The notes beneath the pieces are model-generated. The model did no database searches. It saw only the letters and a list, made by a program, of their open reading frames with translations, and had not been told where the DNA came from. From Tanytarsus gracilentus (Eukaryota > Arthropoda > Insecta > Diptera > Chironomidae), in NCBI GenBank assembly GCA_038502055.1, contig JAXRKN010000042.1, forward strand, positions 930,001 through 994,000: a stretch of DNA of 64,000 nt, written 5' to 3'. Both the position numbers and the translations under genes were made by a program. Below, in pieces: positions 37,201 to 52,200 of this stretch. Position 1 is the first letter of the stretch; each line of letters starts with the position of its first letter.

Positions 37201-40200
37201 GAGAGATAAACTCACATTGTGTAATTTATAGTAAAGTCCACAGGCATTGCAAACAGGTTCGCCGCTTTGATTCCTTCGCCACAATGTTGTGGTTGTTGTC
37301 TTACAATTTGCACAGGATGTACCTGCACGACGTGCTGCACTCTGTAGCGATTGTAGTTTCTGAGAAGAAAAAAAATATTCAAATTAATTTTAAATAAAGA
37401 AAAGTCAGTAGTCGATCGATGATGATGAGGAGGTGCAAAAGCTACCAACAGAAAATCTAATTTGATGATAATTTGAGACAGTTATGAATAAATCTTATCT
37501 CATTTTCGTGACCGTAAATGTCGATGAGAGATCACAAAATTTTATTCCACCCACTTCAACTCGATTTAATAATTTACATATAACATTTCTCGTCTACTGT
37601 TTGCGGTGAGATGTTCGGGAGGCTTTCATATAATTGTTTGACTTTAAATCAAGATTTCTTTTTATTGGAGTTGACGACTTGATCGCGTTGTAGCTCCGAC
37701 TTGGGAGTCTTGGAATAATTTTATGGGATTATGAGCTAGAAGAAATTTATTGGAACATTTTAAATTTATCTCGAGAGCATCGAAGTTCCTCACCCCTCGC
37801 ACAAATTACCATTCCTTCCAGAGCTACTTTGTAAATTCTCCATCGACAACTTTAAAAGCAACCGCAACTTGTCACTCATTACTATTTTTGGACTCTACGC
37901 ATTTATGAAATAAATATTATTTTTTTCATGAGAACTGTGAAATGCAATGCTCTTCAACTTGCCATCCATCCCCAACCACTCACTTCTCCGATCAATTAAT
38001 TTCTTATATAAGGAGAATAAAAATTAAATATTTTTGAATGTCATTTGATATGACAGAGATGGATAGGTTGCTCGTTATGCCTTGTTTGCTCATTCACTCG
38101 AAATTGAGAGAGAGAATTGAAAAGAACATTCGCTCGTGGTGTGTGTATGTCGTGAGATTTAAAAATTTGAATAATTTTTATTTATGAGTAATTCATCAGT
38201 CAATGAAAGAGAGCAAAGAATGATGCTTCCTGAACTTGAGTTTGACCTTTTGCAGACACACTTACGTGAGAAAAGAGTGAGATCGTTGATTGATGTTTAA
38301 CAATTAAAACTAATTAAAGAGTCATATTTAAAATTTTAAGCAAATGAGTAAAAATTATCTCTAAAATCTGAGCATCTGAGAAGATTCTCTCAAAATTTTG
38401 ATAAAATCTCTCTCAATAAATTCAAATCTTCAAAAATCGTTACAAAATTCCTCTCACAAGTCCATAAATTAAAAAATATCCGTGCCAACAAGATAATCGG
38501 TCGTCTTGAATACATTAAGTCTCGAGAAATCATAAAATTGATAGACTCACACACGCAGTTGAATAAAATATTTTAATTCGATATCATTTAGTCGATTAAT
38601 TTTCCTCAGTGAGAGAAACAGTCAGATAATCGATTGAGCTTGCCAAAAAAAATGAGAAATAAAAAGAAATTCAGTGGCGAGCAACGAGTGGAGAGAGATA
38701 AATAAAATAAAATATTGAAAAGATCTTACTTAAAACACTTTACAAGGAATCAACGCATATCACTTTTCATAATTAGATAGATTATCTATCATGCGATAGC
38801 ATCAGCAGCGTTTAAGCCATTAATAAGATTTATAACTTGATTCGATCGCCGCGCGAGTCTTTGGCGAGTTATGAGCTTGACACATTAGGACTTCTTGAAT
38901 TTTTGTTGTTTTATTTTTTGAATTTTTCTCGTCGAGATAACATCGCAGTCGAGACAATGGCATGCGATATTTATGCTTCTGTGATTCACCCGAAAAAAAA
39001 AACAGATGTAACCCCTCAGTTCAGTCTCTCTCTCATTCACTCTGAGAGCGCGCAAAAATTATAGCAATGGAGATTTTGTGGAGCATGCGTGAATCCCGAG
39101 ACAGAGGCCATGAGTAAAAAATTATCATCATTTAAAGCACTCTCACTGTGCTGTCGCTTTAATTTGTAATGCAACTCACAGAGAGGAGAGGAAAAAATCG
39201 ATAAAATATTAAAGCTGGTAGCAACAGAAGTTTGAACGCAAGAAGAAGAAAATGTTGTCGACGACGCAGCAAATAAAATGCGAGAGAGAGGATTAATTAA
39301 TAAGCCATTAAGGCATAAATGACATCAATTAATTTTCATATTGTGTCAGGAAGTTAAATTGTTGCACATGAAAATTGTTACCGACAACTTTTTAAATTTT
39401 CTTAAACGGATTGTGGTGGTAAAAAATTTTTAATAGTGAAAAATAATTTGCAAATTTCTAAATAGTTTAAATTTATTGATTAAAGAGAAAATGTGAGCAA
39501 GTGAGAGAATTTTATCTGAACATATTTGAAGTTGAGCAACTGAAAGTAAAATGAGCAAATAATAATTTTTTCTAGCATTTTGAGCAACTGAATTATTTTC
39601 TATCTTAAAGTTTTTCAAACAACAAAAAAAGTTTCTGCTGAAAAAATATTTTTCTCCTCCATTTTAATTTCACACAATGTAAACATTTCACATCACTCCC
39701 CCATCCAATAATTTTCTCTCTGGAGGTCGACAACTGGGGATGCGAAGTTTCTCTTTAACAATGAAAACTCTTCGGCTACAGCGAGTGAGAGAGAGAGTGA
39801 ACAGCAACGATGTATGTGACAGTATAATTTTTTACTCCTTTATCCAACTGTCAGATTTAATTGGTCGTCTCTTGATCGAATGCATCCGATAAGGAATTTT
39901 CTCATTTCGGGAGGAAAGTTTAAATTTTTTGTGTGTGCTCATACCACAATAAAACATGGGATACATGCGACTTCTTCAACATAAGTAAGACTAATGCTTA
40001 AATTGCTAGCTCCATTGAGCTTTTCAATTCTTTTATGCGCCAGGTTAAGACGTTTAAAAAATTTAAAATTTCAACACTTTTTGTTGCTCAGTTAATTTTT
40101 AAAATTGCTCAGTTTAAATTTTAAATTTTACGCGGGAAATCAAAACTCTCAAATGTCCGCCCTTGAAATATATTTTCTGCACAAAAGGACAAGAGACACG

Positions 40201-43200
40201 ATTTATTCCATTGTTTTTCTCATTCATCCGGTGGCTCACTTTCAGATGCGTTGCAGACTAATTCCAATATTGACCGAGAGGTAGTTCTTTAATTTGTTAT
40301 GCATTTATTTATTGCAATCTTACATGCTGTTTCTCTTGCCATGCATTAACAGATTTTTTTATTGTTACTGCTTTGTGATCCAATTATAAGCGAATTTTCT
40401 GCTGCTGCCTCTCTTTTTTGTATTCAAATTAGTTACCGACAAAAAAAAATTCTTTACTTTATTTATAACTGGATTTTTTGTATGCAGATTTTGTTTTAAA
40501 TCTTCTCTCAATTCTTCTTGCGTCGATTTAATCATGATGATGATGATAATCGGACATAGCAATATGCGCGTTTCAAGCATGTTTCTCTTTCATTGGCTTC
40601 AATTGTGCTTTTTTATTTGAGGGAAAAGACAGCAACAAATCAACAATGAAGCCTCGTTTGGAGGTTCTTATAAATGAAGCAAATGTGTTTGAGGGTAATG
40701 ATAGACACACATTTAACAGATTTGAGGCTAAGGGGTGCAATCGTTAATTAGGTAACAAAATAGTTATTTTTTTATTAAAAAAATATTAAATTAGTTTTTA
40801 ATAATTTTTAAATTTAAAAAATCCGTTACATTTTCTTCCCACAAACCCCACAATTTATTTTCATTTCTAAAAGTCATCCTCAATATTCTCAAATCTCTAT
40901 TGAGCTATTTTTTATTCTCGAGCACATTGTAAGAAAGCTATTTATGAGAAGCTGGTGGGTGATTCCGATGATATGTCTATAACAAGCTCGATATATGTAC
41001 AAAATATTTTTTTGATAACTCATGATTTGTATTTTGGTAAGGATCACCTCAATCATCTATAACATCTCTTTAAAGAGTTTTTTTTTATGTCGAGTCATTG
41101 TTGTTGGTATACGCAGAGAGTCTTTAATAAGTTTCTTCCTTCATACTAGCCCAAAATTGCTTTTGTTATAAAGTTGTTTTGTAAATTTTTAGCCTCACGT
41201 GAATTAGAAATGAAAATTGATTATAGTCACACGAAAAAAAAATGAAAATTTTTTCGGACTCAACTCCCAAAAAAGGTCGTATGGAAATTATATTGTTATT
41301 AATTTGACGTTTTTTAAATCCAGGGATAGACATTATGATTAAAACATTTATAACTAAAATAAAGTTTAAATTTTAATAATTTATCCGCAAATTTAGATCT
41401 AGATTTTTAGATACACCGCTCCCAAGCTCACTCACATTATAAGAAAGACGTTAATTTTTGACATGAAAATTACACAGAAGAGAAAAGCGGGAATAACCAC
41501 AAAGGAGCGCGAGTGAGTGAAAAAGATTTCTTTTTGGAGTAAAATTGATTTTAACACTTGATAAACGGTAAATTATATATAATTAATCGTCCATGGCGCA
41601 CTTATCGTTTCACAAAGACACAAATGACCCATTTGATGCCGATGGGTAATTCAATATTTCTCGGTTGGACCTCATCTTGGGGTCTGTTCAATGAACCGGA
41701 AGCAAGTCTATAATTTTCGAGTAATCGCCATCGATCTTGTCAAACGGATACGAATGTGGATTAGAGTTTATTTCTTGTGTAGTGAGGAGCATTATGTGCA
41801 TTAAGATAATTGAAATGATTGATTTTGATCTTTGAGTGGGACGAAATAGAAATTTTGATGGTTGAAAAAATTTAAATTTTTAAAATTTAAAATTCGTTAA
41901 AAATATTTTAATTTTAAATATTTTTAAGTCATTAAAAATAATTTTTCCATCCCGCCCTTCAATAGTTGTTCATCATTCAAAAAAGTGATCTTTACACACA
42001 AAAAAAGAAAAATATCTTTCGGACGCAAACGAGAAAGCGAACTCAGAATAAAAGTTTTCAATCAAATTCAATTGAATGGAAGAAAAAAATAATGATGCTA
42101 AGCATGTCCATGTCCATTCACCCCACAAAGAGAGGCTGAAAGATGCTAAATTCATCTGTTTGTCATCTCTCTCTCGAATTTAAATGTGAAATCTTTTAAA
42201 TTGTCAATTTATCTCCTCAAGAATTTAATTATCGAGCTTCAATTTGTGCATTTACATACATTTTACCTCGCCTCGCTTTCAAGACGTCTCGAAAGCATCA
42301 TGAAAAAATGTTAAATCAATCAAAATGAGTTGTGAGTGTGTACGATGCGGGGATAAACGGGAGGCTGTGTGTGGTACAATAAGAGTAAATTCCTCAATGT
42401 CTATCAATTTCAATTTTCTCTCTCTCATTTTGCAAATTATCAATTCCAACATTTAAATCCCGAATGATTACCAATTAATGTGAATGACGTGGATATAAGC
42501 GAGAGAGATGAGATGTCAGTTAATTATTCCAAAACCTATTGAAAGGCTTTCTCGCATGTAAATTGGAAGTGAAACAGAAGCAGAAGAGATGTCGATGAGA
42601 TCGAGTTGATGAGCTTTCAAAAAGTTATTACTCGAATAGATGAGAAATTATTTTTTTACACAGACCTAGTTTAAATTTTAAAAAGCCGTTAAATTTTAAC
42701 AAAATTAATTAATTAAAATTCCTAGAATTATTTTAAATCATCCAGAATATTTCTTTTAATCCCTCGTTCAAAAAGTTCTCACGCATAATCACAGACGCTC
42801 TAAAAAGGCAACTGAGAATTTTTTGTGCCAAACACCATTTGGCATATAGACATAATCCGCTGATTTAACGACAGATTCCTTAAAGATTGATGAATTTACA
42901 GAAGGAAGGCACGAAAGAGAGACGAATCTGCCCATTTTAATTTCCTTCACTTCCTCCCTTATTAGGATTCCAATCAATTTCTTATAAAACATATCGCGAG
43001 AGTGTGAGGATAACCTTGAATCACGAGAGATGCGAAGCAATCTATCAATGTATTAGAGCGAAGGGAAAAGAAAGAAGAAAATTCCATCAATTTTCCTTTA
43101 TCGTACCGATGACAACGATTCAATGCTATAAATTATCAACCAATCAAATGATTGTTGAAGAAGTTCGGAATTTCAAGCCACCCTCTGGCTCTCGCATCGC

Positions 43201-46200
43201 AAACAACCCCAGTGATTTTTTTCTCTCTCTCACCACGCCCTTATGAAGCTAAATATTTTCGCTATCTCGACAAGGATGCGATGCTTGATGTGTATTTAAA
43301 ATTATCGATTTTCTTCCCGACCTTATTATATTCTTGCAAGTCACAAACAATTGTCTTCGTTCATTTTCACCCCTCATGAGGTGGCAGTTTCCATGGTGAC
43401 TAAGGAAGTGTAAACGAAAATGTGCGTAACAATGAGTTCTGCTGATGCTTTGAGGAAGTATTTTTAGAATGGAGGGATTAAAGTTGGTTGAAGGTAAAAA
43501 GAACTAAAGTTTTCAAACTAAATTTTTAATATTGCTATAATTTAAATTTTGCTATAAAATTTGCTATAAAAAGATTTTTCTATTAAAGTCTCATACATTT
43601 CCTGGAATTACTTCAAATCAATTAATCAAAAAAAACTTCCATGCGACATTTTTCATATCCAGAACTCAACATAGACACACACTGACTGTACACATCATTA
43701 ATAATATCGAAGTCACTTTTTGCTGATATTTTGCGAGAGATAAAATGCGCACGCTCGACTCCGAAATATTGAGAAGTGTGTGCAAAAAAATTGTCTATGT
43801 AGAAATGGAGTTTTGAATGTTAATTGTGAAGCCGTGTACGATAATCAATGTGGTAAATCACGAGTGTATTATTTAATGGTCGTCGTCGTTTTGTTCGAAC
43901 GTCTAAAGCATAATCACACACCTTTGACATGATTCAGGCATTCGGAATATTCAATTACTACACTTTCACACAAAAAAGAGTCATAAAACTGCCCAACAAC
44001 CATCATCGTTATTATTCGAGGGTTAACATTTGAGAGATTTTGTGTTACTTGATTTTATTTTTGAGCAAATTAAATTAAAACTCTCGAATGCCTTCACTTG
44101 GCTGATTCGTGACACAAATCGATATTTATCTACAATTTCCGTGTCAAAAGTTATGAGTACGCATGCAGACCACACAGTTTGCATGAAAATCATTAACTTC
44201 AACCAGATTTTAATTCTAAAGATTTTCGAAATTTTCCCTTTACGCGGCAATAACATTAAATTAAGATTAAAACTATTTTTATGCGAGTGAAAGAGTGAAG
44301 TAATGTCACTTTGTCACACAACGACATGCGTGTCTCGAAAATGTTACCACGTAACAGGTCTTTTGCGTTCTTTTGATATATTTAGCCATAAATCAAAATT
44401 ATTATTCAATTAATCCTGCATGAGAAGGTGGTTCGATCCTTATGGAATGAGGTAATTACATAAAAGTGACCGCAATTGATTTTTTCACATATTTATGTGT
44501 TAACTGCATATACAGCAAAAGAGTGTAATTATTATTGATTATCTTAAACATGAGAGATTTATGCCATTTAAAAAATTGTTGGCAAGTTGTAAATTTAAGT
44601 CTCGACCATTAACATAATTCGGTCATGTTTAAAGAGCGCTGGAAGAGATTAAATTTATTGCTTTTTGCCTATATGAGCTAGTTGCGAGTGATTGTGTAAA
44701 AGATATTAATATTTTAAATTATTGCAAAATAATCACTAAATAATTTATAACGTATTTTAAATATTTAAAAATTCCTGGATTTTTTGAATCTTAAAATTCA
44801 CTTTAAATCACTCATTTAAACCTCAAACAATTCCGAATACCTCATTACCACTCATAAAGCACATAAAATTAAAACCAAATAGCTCACAGTTCCATAAAAG
44901 CACCGCGTCGGCTGATTGAGTGTGAGAAGAAGAACTTCATGCGTAGGCGCGATAATCAAATTAATATAATTGGATTTAAATAAAGAGAAAATTTCTTCAT
45001 TTTAATTTTAATTGCTTTTTGCCACGTTAAAAAAATGTTTAAATGCATCCAACTCGAAACTGCTATTAGTGGAGATTATTTTTGAACTCTTTATGTACTT
45101 TTTTTTCATCGAGTGTCAGAATTAAAATAAAATTCGAATAAAAATTACTATACGACTTCCACCAATTAACATCTCCACGACCGTATGCGACTGAATTAAT
45201 GAGACTTTTTATAATAATTAATTTCCTCTTGTTGATTTTCAATTTAAACGTCTATAAGTGAGAGAGAATATGGTGCATGATGAATGGTCTTGAAGCAATT
45301 GAATGCAAATGTATGCACTGTTAATGTGTAATGGACTTCTTATCAATATAATTCCCTATTGATATACAAATATAAGGCAATTAAGATTGTTCTACAACCA
45401 TATCGCATTTGAGAATTATGCGATAGAGAATTTTGTCCGAAAAAATGTTAATGAAAAGAGTTAAATAATAAAAATTCATGTTTGTACCTTCAGAGCTGCA
45501 TAACATACATAGTTAATGAAAATTGTTTAATTCACGCAGCAAATGTTTGTTAATTTGATTATAATGGCTTAAAAATGCTAAAAAGATCTTTCCGAATTAC
45601 TGGATTAGAAAATTGAGGTGAGTGAGGGAAGAAGATGAAGAAATAAAATTAGTTTGAGTGAAAAATTTGATGACCGTTAAAAGTTTAAATTGAATTCTTA
45701 AATTATATTTTAGTTCAAAAAAATTACTTCTAGTCTAGTTCAAAAAGAGCTCAAGTAAGACTTAAAATATATTTAAATTAATTTCAAATAATTTTATTAA
45801 AATATTCATTTTTTTTAAAATAGTTAAAATTTAAATATGTTTTTGCTTATTTTATCAAATATTTAATTAATTAACTTTTCATATTTAAAATTACCGTAAT
45901 AAAATCCTAAAATTTATCGAACTTTCGATATCAAAAAAATCTTTTCCCTCCAATATTAACACCAAAATGATTTACGAACGAATAATCTCTAAATTTTTAT
46001 GACATTCGCTACTTGTGATAATCTCAAATCTCTCTCAGTTTGCTACAAATCCTTACATTAGATATCAACACTTTGTATCATCATCTAAAAAATATTTATG
46101 CGGATAGAAAAATGTTTTCCCACACATTAGCTCTGCTATATGATTAAATTAATTTTTTATAACGAAAATTTTAAAAGAGTCAATTTGGATTTCTTATCGC

Positions 46201-49200
46201 GGAATTTAGATGCGCGACTCCCTAACAGTTTTTTTCCTTCTCTTCGACATATAGGAAAAACACCTGATTAAACACTAATTTAGCTGACAAGTCAAACTCA
46301 ACAAATCAATAAAAAATAATGATTTTTGATGATGACCAGAGCTGTGTCTCATATTGTCCACAAACCAAAAAATGTAATTTCCATTCAAATTTTATAGTCG
46401 CACATATGAGTGAGCCTCGTCGTCATCGTAATCGTCGTGTTTTATTTTATGTTTATGGTATTAAATTATAATATTTGTTTTTCTCTCTCTCTCGCTCTCA
46501 ACAGTGGAGGGTGCTATCGAATTATTAAAAAAATATATATGAGGACATGATATAAAAAACAATCTCTGAGAAAGAGAGAAGATTCGTCGTTAATTAACAT
46601 AATTGCTGGCCTCATCGTGATATCACACGGTGATGTCCTACTGTTTTTAAAGTCCACTTCACTTATGTGCTTGTAATATACGGCATATGGTGAGATTTGA
46701 GAAGGAGGATTTGTTTTGAATTTTCAAAAGCCGTTAAATTTTATTTAAACTTCCTAAAATTTTTAAATTTAGCAAAATTTAATTAACTTTAATTTAAATT
46801 AGTTCTAGAATTAACTTAGTAAAAAATATCAATAAAATTCAAGTTTCCAAAATACGTTAAAAATTATTTTTTCCTATTTGTTCTTACACCAACAAAAAAC
46901 TTCTTCATCAATTTAATAAAATAAATTTTTTTCACACAATCATCCAACGATCACTTCCAGTTCTTATGACCATATTCACCTCTCGTCTCATAATTTAATA
47001 AATTATCAATCAACAAGCGACGTGAAAGAAACAAAAACGAGAATCAAAATTTTTTTTCGGAAGCAGAGAGATGTAAAAAATTTTCCCATAGCTGCGATCA
47101 GTATCAAAAAAGAGTCGATGTCACGGCGAGTGGTCGCACACACAAAATTGAAATCTTTAAACTCTTTTTTCTTATCCAGCAAAACGTTTGACAATTTTAT
47201 TCGCTCAGTGCTGAAATTTAAGGAATTTAAATGCGCGCGTTTTCATTATTAAAAATGTGATAAAATTTGAGATTTCTTGAGAGCAGAGATCTCGATGAGA
47301 AAGGACCTCCTATTGCGCGTGGGTAATACCTTAGAGTGCCTTCAATAAAATATAAAAATGTGATTCATGAATTTTTATTCTCTTTTGTTTGTACGCTAGA
47401 AAGACAGACAACAGCATTCAGAATTCTTCAATTTGATTTCCAAGAAATGTGATTTGTTGAATATTTTTTTTCGCTTATTCACGATCTACATACGAACATA
47501 CAATTCTCTCTTCTTGCTCGATCATGTGAAACATCTGGCTTAATGAAAAAAATGAAACGAACCTCAACCAATGAGACGCAGGACAGAGATGAAGATTTTT
47601 CTTTTTCGAGGCAATTAATTGCTTACGTAATTATGTAAATTAGCTTTTGGCGCCGCAATTAAAGTTAAGAATTTCTCTTGGCCAAATAAGAAAAAAGAGT
47701 TTAAACATCGAGTGTCAGATTACGAGGAGTGTTGATTTTAGTGAGATTAATTCTATGAAATGCGTTGATGAAAAATATGAAGCAATTAATTTTGAGGGTT
47801 GATTAAAAATCCAGGAAAAGTTCATTTTAATCCAGGAATATAAAAAATATCTTACATTCCACAATGCTTCGATATTTTGCTGTCATGTCAGCGCTTAATT
47901 AGAAACGAACTTCACTCTGCACTAAAAATGCAAAGTCATTGTTTGAGAGAAATCTAAAAGGCATAAAATTTCGTGGAAATTTCTCTCATGACGGCAAATT
48001 TAATTTAACAATTTTTTTTTATCTTCATCATCATGAAACAATTAATTTTTCTCACAAATTCTTTTGTTGCATTTCATAAATAGAGATTTTCCGCGAAGTT
48101 GCCTTATTAAATTGGCTCTGCCTAGGTTTGTGATTGTGGAAGTGAAAAAAATTGCGTGTCACATTTTCGCGCTTGTTTGAGGTTGAGAATGAAAAAAGAT
48201 GTCACATTTAATCGCTTTGAGAATGATGATGGATATAATGTTGGGAATTTTAATTTTTATTAGAAAATTTTTTAAAAGTTAGAATGCAGTTTAAAAATTT
48301 AAAATAAAAAAAACCGTTAAATTAAATTTTTTACTTTCAATTTTCTGCAATCTCATTCACTTCAACCCGCTGATTAGTAAAACAGCGCCACATGAGTGAA
48401 TGACATGTCAGTCACAAATACACCTGTGGATATTCTCATCCGTCCTTTTTTATATGCCCACCGTATAAAAAAAACAACACAGAATGTACATATAAAAAGC
48501 GAAACTAAAGACTGCAGCAAAAACAAACAGAAGAGTCGCGAAGAGTCAACAAACAATAGTCAGTTGTTTACTATACACAGGAATGAAGTGAAAAAAAGGT
48601 TCGATTGTGGATGAGACACAAATAAAAGGAAAATTAAAAGCGTGGAGAGAGAAAGAAAGGAAATCGTGGGAAATAAGATGAAAAGAATGTGAAGAAGAAG
48701 AACGCACAATTTTTTTCTGCAGATAACGAGCGCATTGATGGCAATATTGAAAATGGGAGAGAGAAGAAAATCTGTCGCAGCATTGATTGAAGCCCTTCTT
48801 TAAGGTGAATTGACTTTACAATAATCACCGCGTGCGCTCCTCGGTACACACAATCGAAATGCGCTGATTTTCATGCCCATAATGGGGAAATTGTTGCAAA
48901 GAATTTGAATTGAATTGTGTCAGTGTGAAGAGATTGGCAATGCCTCCCAGTTATATCGCCTCGCTATTATTCTTCAGCTGTTTCATGCAATTGAACTCGC
49001 GTATTGATTAATAATTAATTAGGCAATTCAATTTTTAGTGTGCAAGGGATGAAAATTTATTAATTTTTTTTCAATTAAAAAATGAGTTTATTTTATAAAA
49101 TCCAGATAAAAATTTAAATCCCCTGGATTTATTTCGAAATCCAGCGCATCAATCTTTAATCCGAGGAGTGGATTGAAAGGTCAATCGATGATGCGAAAAA

Positions 49201-52200
49201 AATATAAAATTTACTCAAGAACATTTTAATCTCAGTTTTGATCATGTTGCGATATTATGCTGCGAGCAAACATAGGCATACACATTTTTATGAGCTGCAA
49301 GGCAGTAATTATAAATCGAGCATTGTGTTCACGACCTACAGTAACCAATTTCATGCCAAAAAGGGACGTTTTTAAGGTCTCGAATATTCATCAAGTTGAG
49401 CAAAATTTGGAGGAAAAATTGAGATTAAATTTTTTGAAAAAATTAATCAAAAGAAAATTTTAAATGGAAAAATTATTATATTTGTAAGTGACATTTTTTA
49501 AACACCATTTTTATCTCCCTATAACCCTATTTAAGAATATTTCTCAAAGCTATTCGTCTTGGCTACATTGCAAATATTAAACGAGCATCAAAATAAAATT
49601 TTCGTGTGTGCGAAAAAGAAGAATGCGCTGAGTATATCAGAAAAAAGCGAGCAGCGCGACACAATAAACGAGAAAAAAAGGCGATCGCAGAAAAAAGGGA
49701 AGAAAATGTTCAATAATCGAATCCAATATCGACGCCCTCTCCGACTAAAAAATATTTTATATAAAAAATACAAAATTTCCACGATATGTTGCGAGAAAGC
49801 CAAAAAAGAGGGCTAAACCTCGTTAATTTTTTTTGTTCGTAAAATAAAAATTATTATGTGTATATGCAAAAAATGACGGTCTGCGACTATTGTGAAAAAT
49901 TTCCACGCTAAAGGATGTGTGCTGAGGTTTTTGACCTTTTTATGGAGTTTTTTTTATGAGCATCGAGACGAGACCGAGAGCGAGAGCATACAGGAAGTAA
50001 AGGACTGCTGGAATTTCTTTTAAATCAAAGGGGTGAGACACTTAGGATGAATCCATGAAAATTTTCAAAATTTTTATGATTCCAGGAAATTAAATAAATT
50101 TAAAAAATCTCTAAAATAACCAAAAATTCTTAGCGTCCCATTCTCGACTATGTTCGGTCGCAAGCCACTCGCGTACCATCAGCTCAATTAATTGAACATT
50201 GTTCATGGCTTTATATTCACGAAAAAAAGAGTATAATGACAATAAAGTCGATCGAGAGAGGAGCCAGAAATCCATTCAAGTAGTTAATTTTAAAGCGCCA
50301 TCGAATACGCTAGCAGCAGCATCCAAGAAATTTATCTTCATTGTGAAAATTGAATAAAAAAGCGATTTAAATTTTGTAAAACAACCAGATTAAAAATTTG
50401 TTTAGCTCTTGTGTTTATTAAATGGGCTTTTTACTGGCCATTCTCTCGGTCGTCTCAAGCTCGAATGGTGTATAACAAATAAAAAAATAATAAATTGTTC
50501 ATCTTGTTCTTCTTTTTTTTCTAAAGGCAGAAGAGATGTTGCCTGTCCAAATTGATTTTATACTGCTCTTACTGCCTCATTCTTCTTTTTAAGCACATGA
50601 GAACGTTTAAGACTGTTTTTTGGTCATTTTCTTCTTTCTTCATTATGTATCCAGTGAGGTTGTTTTCAATAAATGTCTCGAAATAAGCTGATTTCTTAAT
50701 TAATTTAACTTTATCTCTCTCTCGCTCGATTCTTGGGACCTTTTGGTTATGTTCACGATATGAATTTTAAGTTGGATTAGATTTTTCGTTGGTAGCTGAT
50801 TTAATTTAATTTAGAGATGCTTTATGTGAAACAATTAAATTTTGATAGTCCGATAAATATTTGAATATTTTTTTATGAATTAAAAGTTAAAATTAATTTA
50901 TCATGATATTATAAAACTAGAAAAATTAATAAATCTGAATTTTTAAAAATTTAAGGTTCGAATCCTAAATGTAAATCTTTCCAAAACTTTTGCACGTGCG
51001 AATTTTTTTTACTCCTCATCACGCCCTAATTGAACGCATAAAAGACGCTTACAAAATGTTCGCTACTCACAAGTCTTCTTTTAGGTTTGATAAGTGGACG
51101 GTTTTGACCGTTCATTTTATAGTATAATCCACAGGCATTGCACAAATAGTGACCAGTTCCATCTCTGTAAAAAACATTTATGAAAGTTAAAATCATTAGT
51201 CAAACATTTCATCGCCAGTTGATTTATGACAAGCGCGAACTTTTTTTTTCAATTTACCTTCTCCAAAGTGGCGTTGACGTCGCACCGCAATTTACACATT
51301 CTCTACCTTCTGCAAAAATAGGAGAAAAATTTTAATTAAATTTTTAATTTACTTTTTTTTTCGATGGTTTAAAAAATGACGTTAAATTTTTAAACCACAC
51401 GAAATTTTCTAGCTGAAAATTTATCATCATTATTATTTCTTTTTTGTCTCACAACTCACGTCCCCGAATCCGAGGAAGATCATGTGAGGAGTAAATGAGA
51501 ATGAAATTCTCGGAAATTTAGGTGTCATCGCCATTTAAATTTCTTCTCTGAGCCTCGAACAGAGTCGAGCGTGTATTATGAGAACAGTGCATGAAAAGAA
51601 TATTGAGAAGGAGAAGAAAAAGAGAGAGAGAGAGACACACACAATATAAACTAATAAAAATGATTTTTTCTCACCAATAAATCATTCCACATTATTATGG
51701 ATATTTTCTTACTCTCGTTTACCGAAATGGAGAGAAATATGCAGAAATAAATAAATTTATGAATACAGGCAGCAGCCGAGAGGATGATTGGTCGAGGGAG
51801 AAGAAATAAAAATTATGCAAATTAGTGCCGATTGGTGGGATACGCCCGAGTAGAAGTGCTCCTTGCATTTTTCTTAATTAATTTGATTAATCTAATTATA
51901 AGTTTGAGTCGGAGGAAAAAAGTTTAATTATGAAAAACTTTAAGAGATTCGGGACATTAATTTTTTGATGACTCTATAATTTTAAATTTTATGACTGAGA
52001 AAACTGAGTCGAGTCTCGTATGTGAGATTTTGATATCGCTTGCAAGAAATCTCCACACGGTGAATTATCGAAATGAAAATATCGCAATGTGTAGCGAGAG
52101 CTCTAAAGGTATTAAAATGAGCTCAATTTCTATTTTATAGTGCGTTGAGCACACAATTTAAAATGACCCTTCACATCTCATAGCTTTTTAGTATTTTTTA

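Noticed and set aside
49559..49816. 85-codon plus-strand Lys/Arg-rich frame in a grain intron
   Set aside because: Composition follows A-rich sequence, there are no flanking splice sites that join it to anything, and no homology is recognised.
50951..50965. Possible tRNA gene because of GGTTCGAATCC
   Set aside because: No acceptor stem, D arm or anticodon stem can be drawn around it; kept only as a dispersed B-box-like word.
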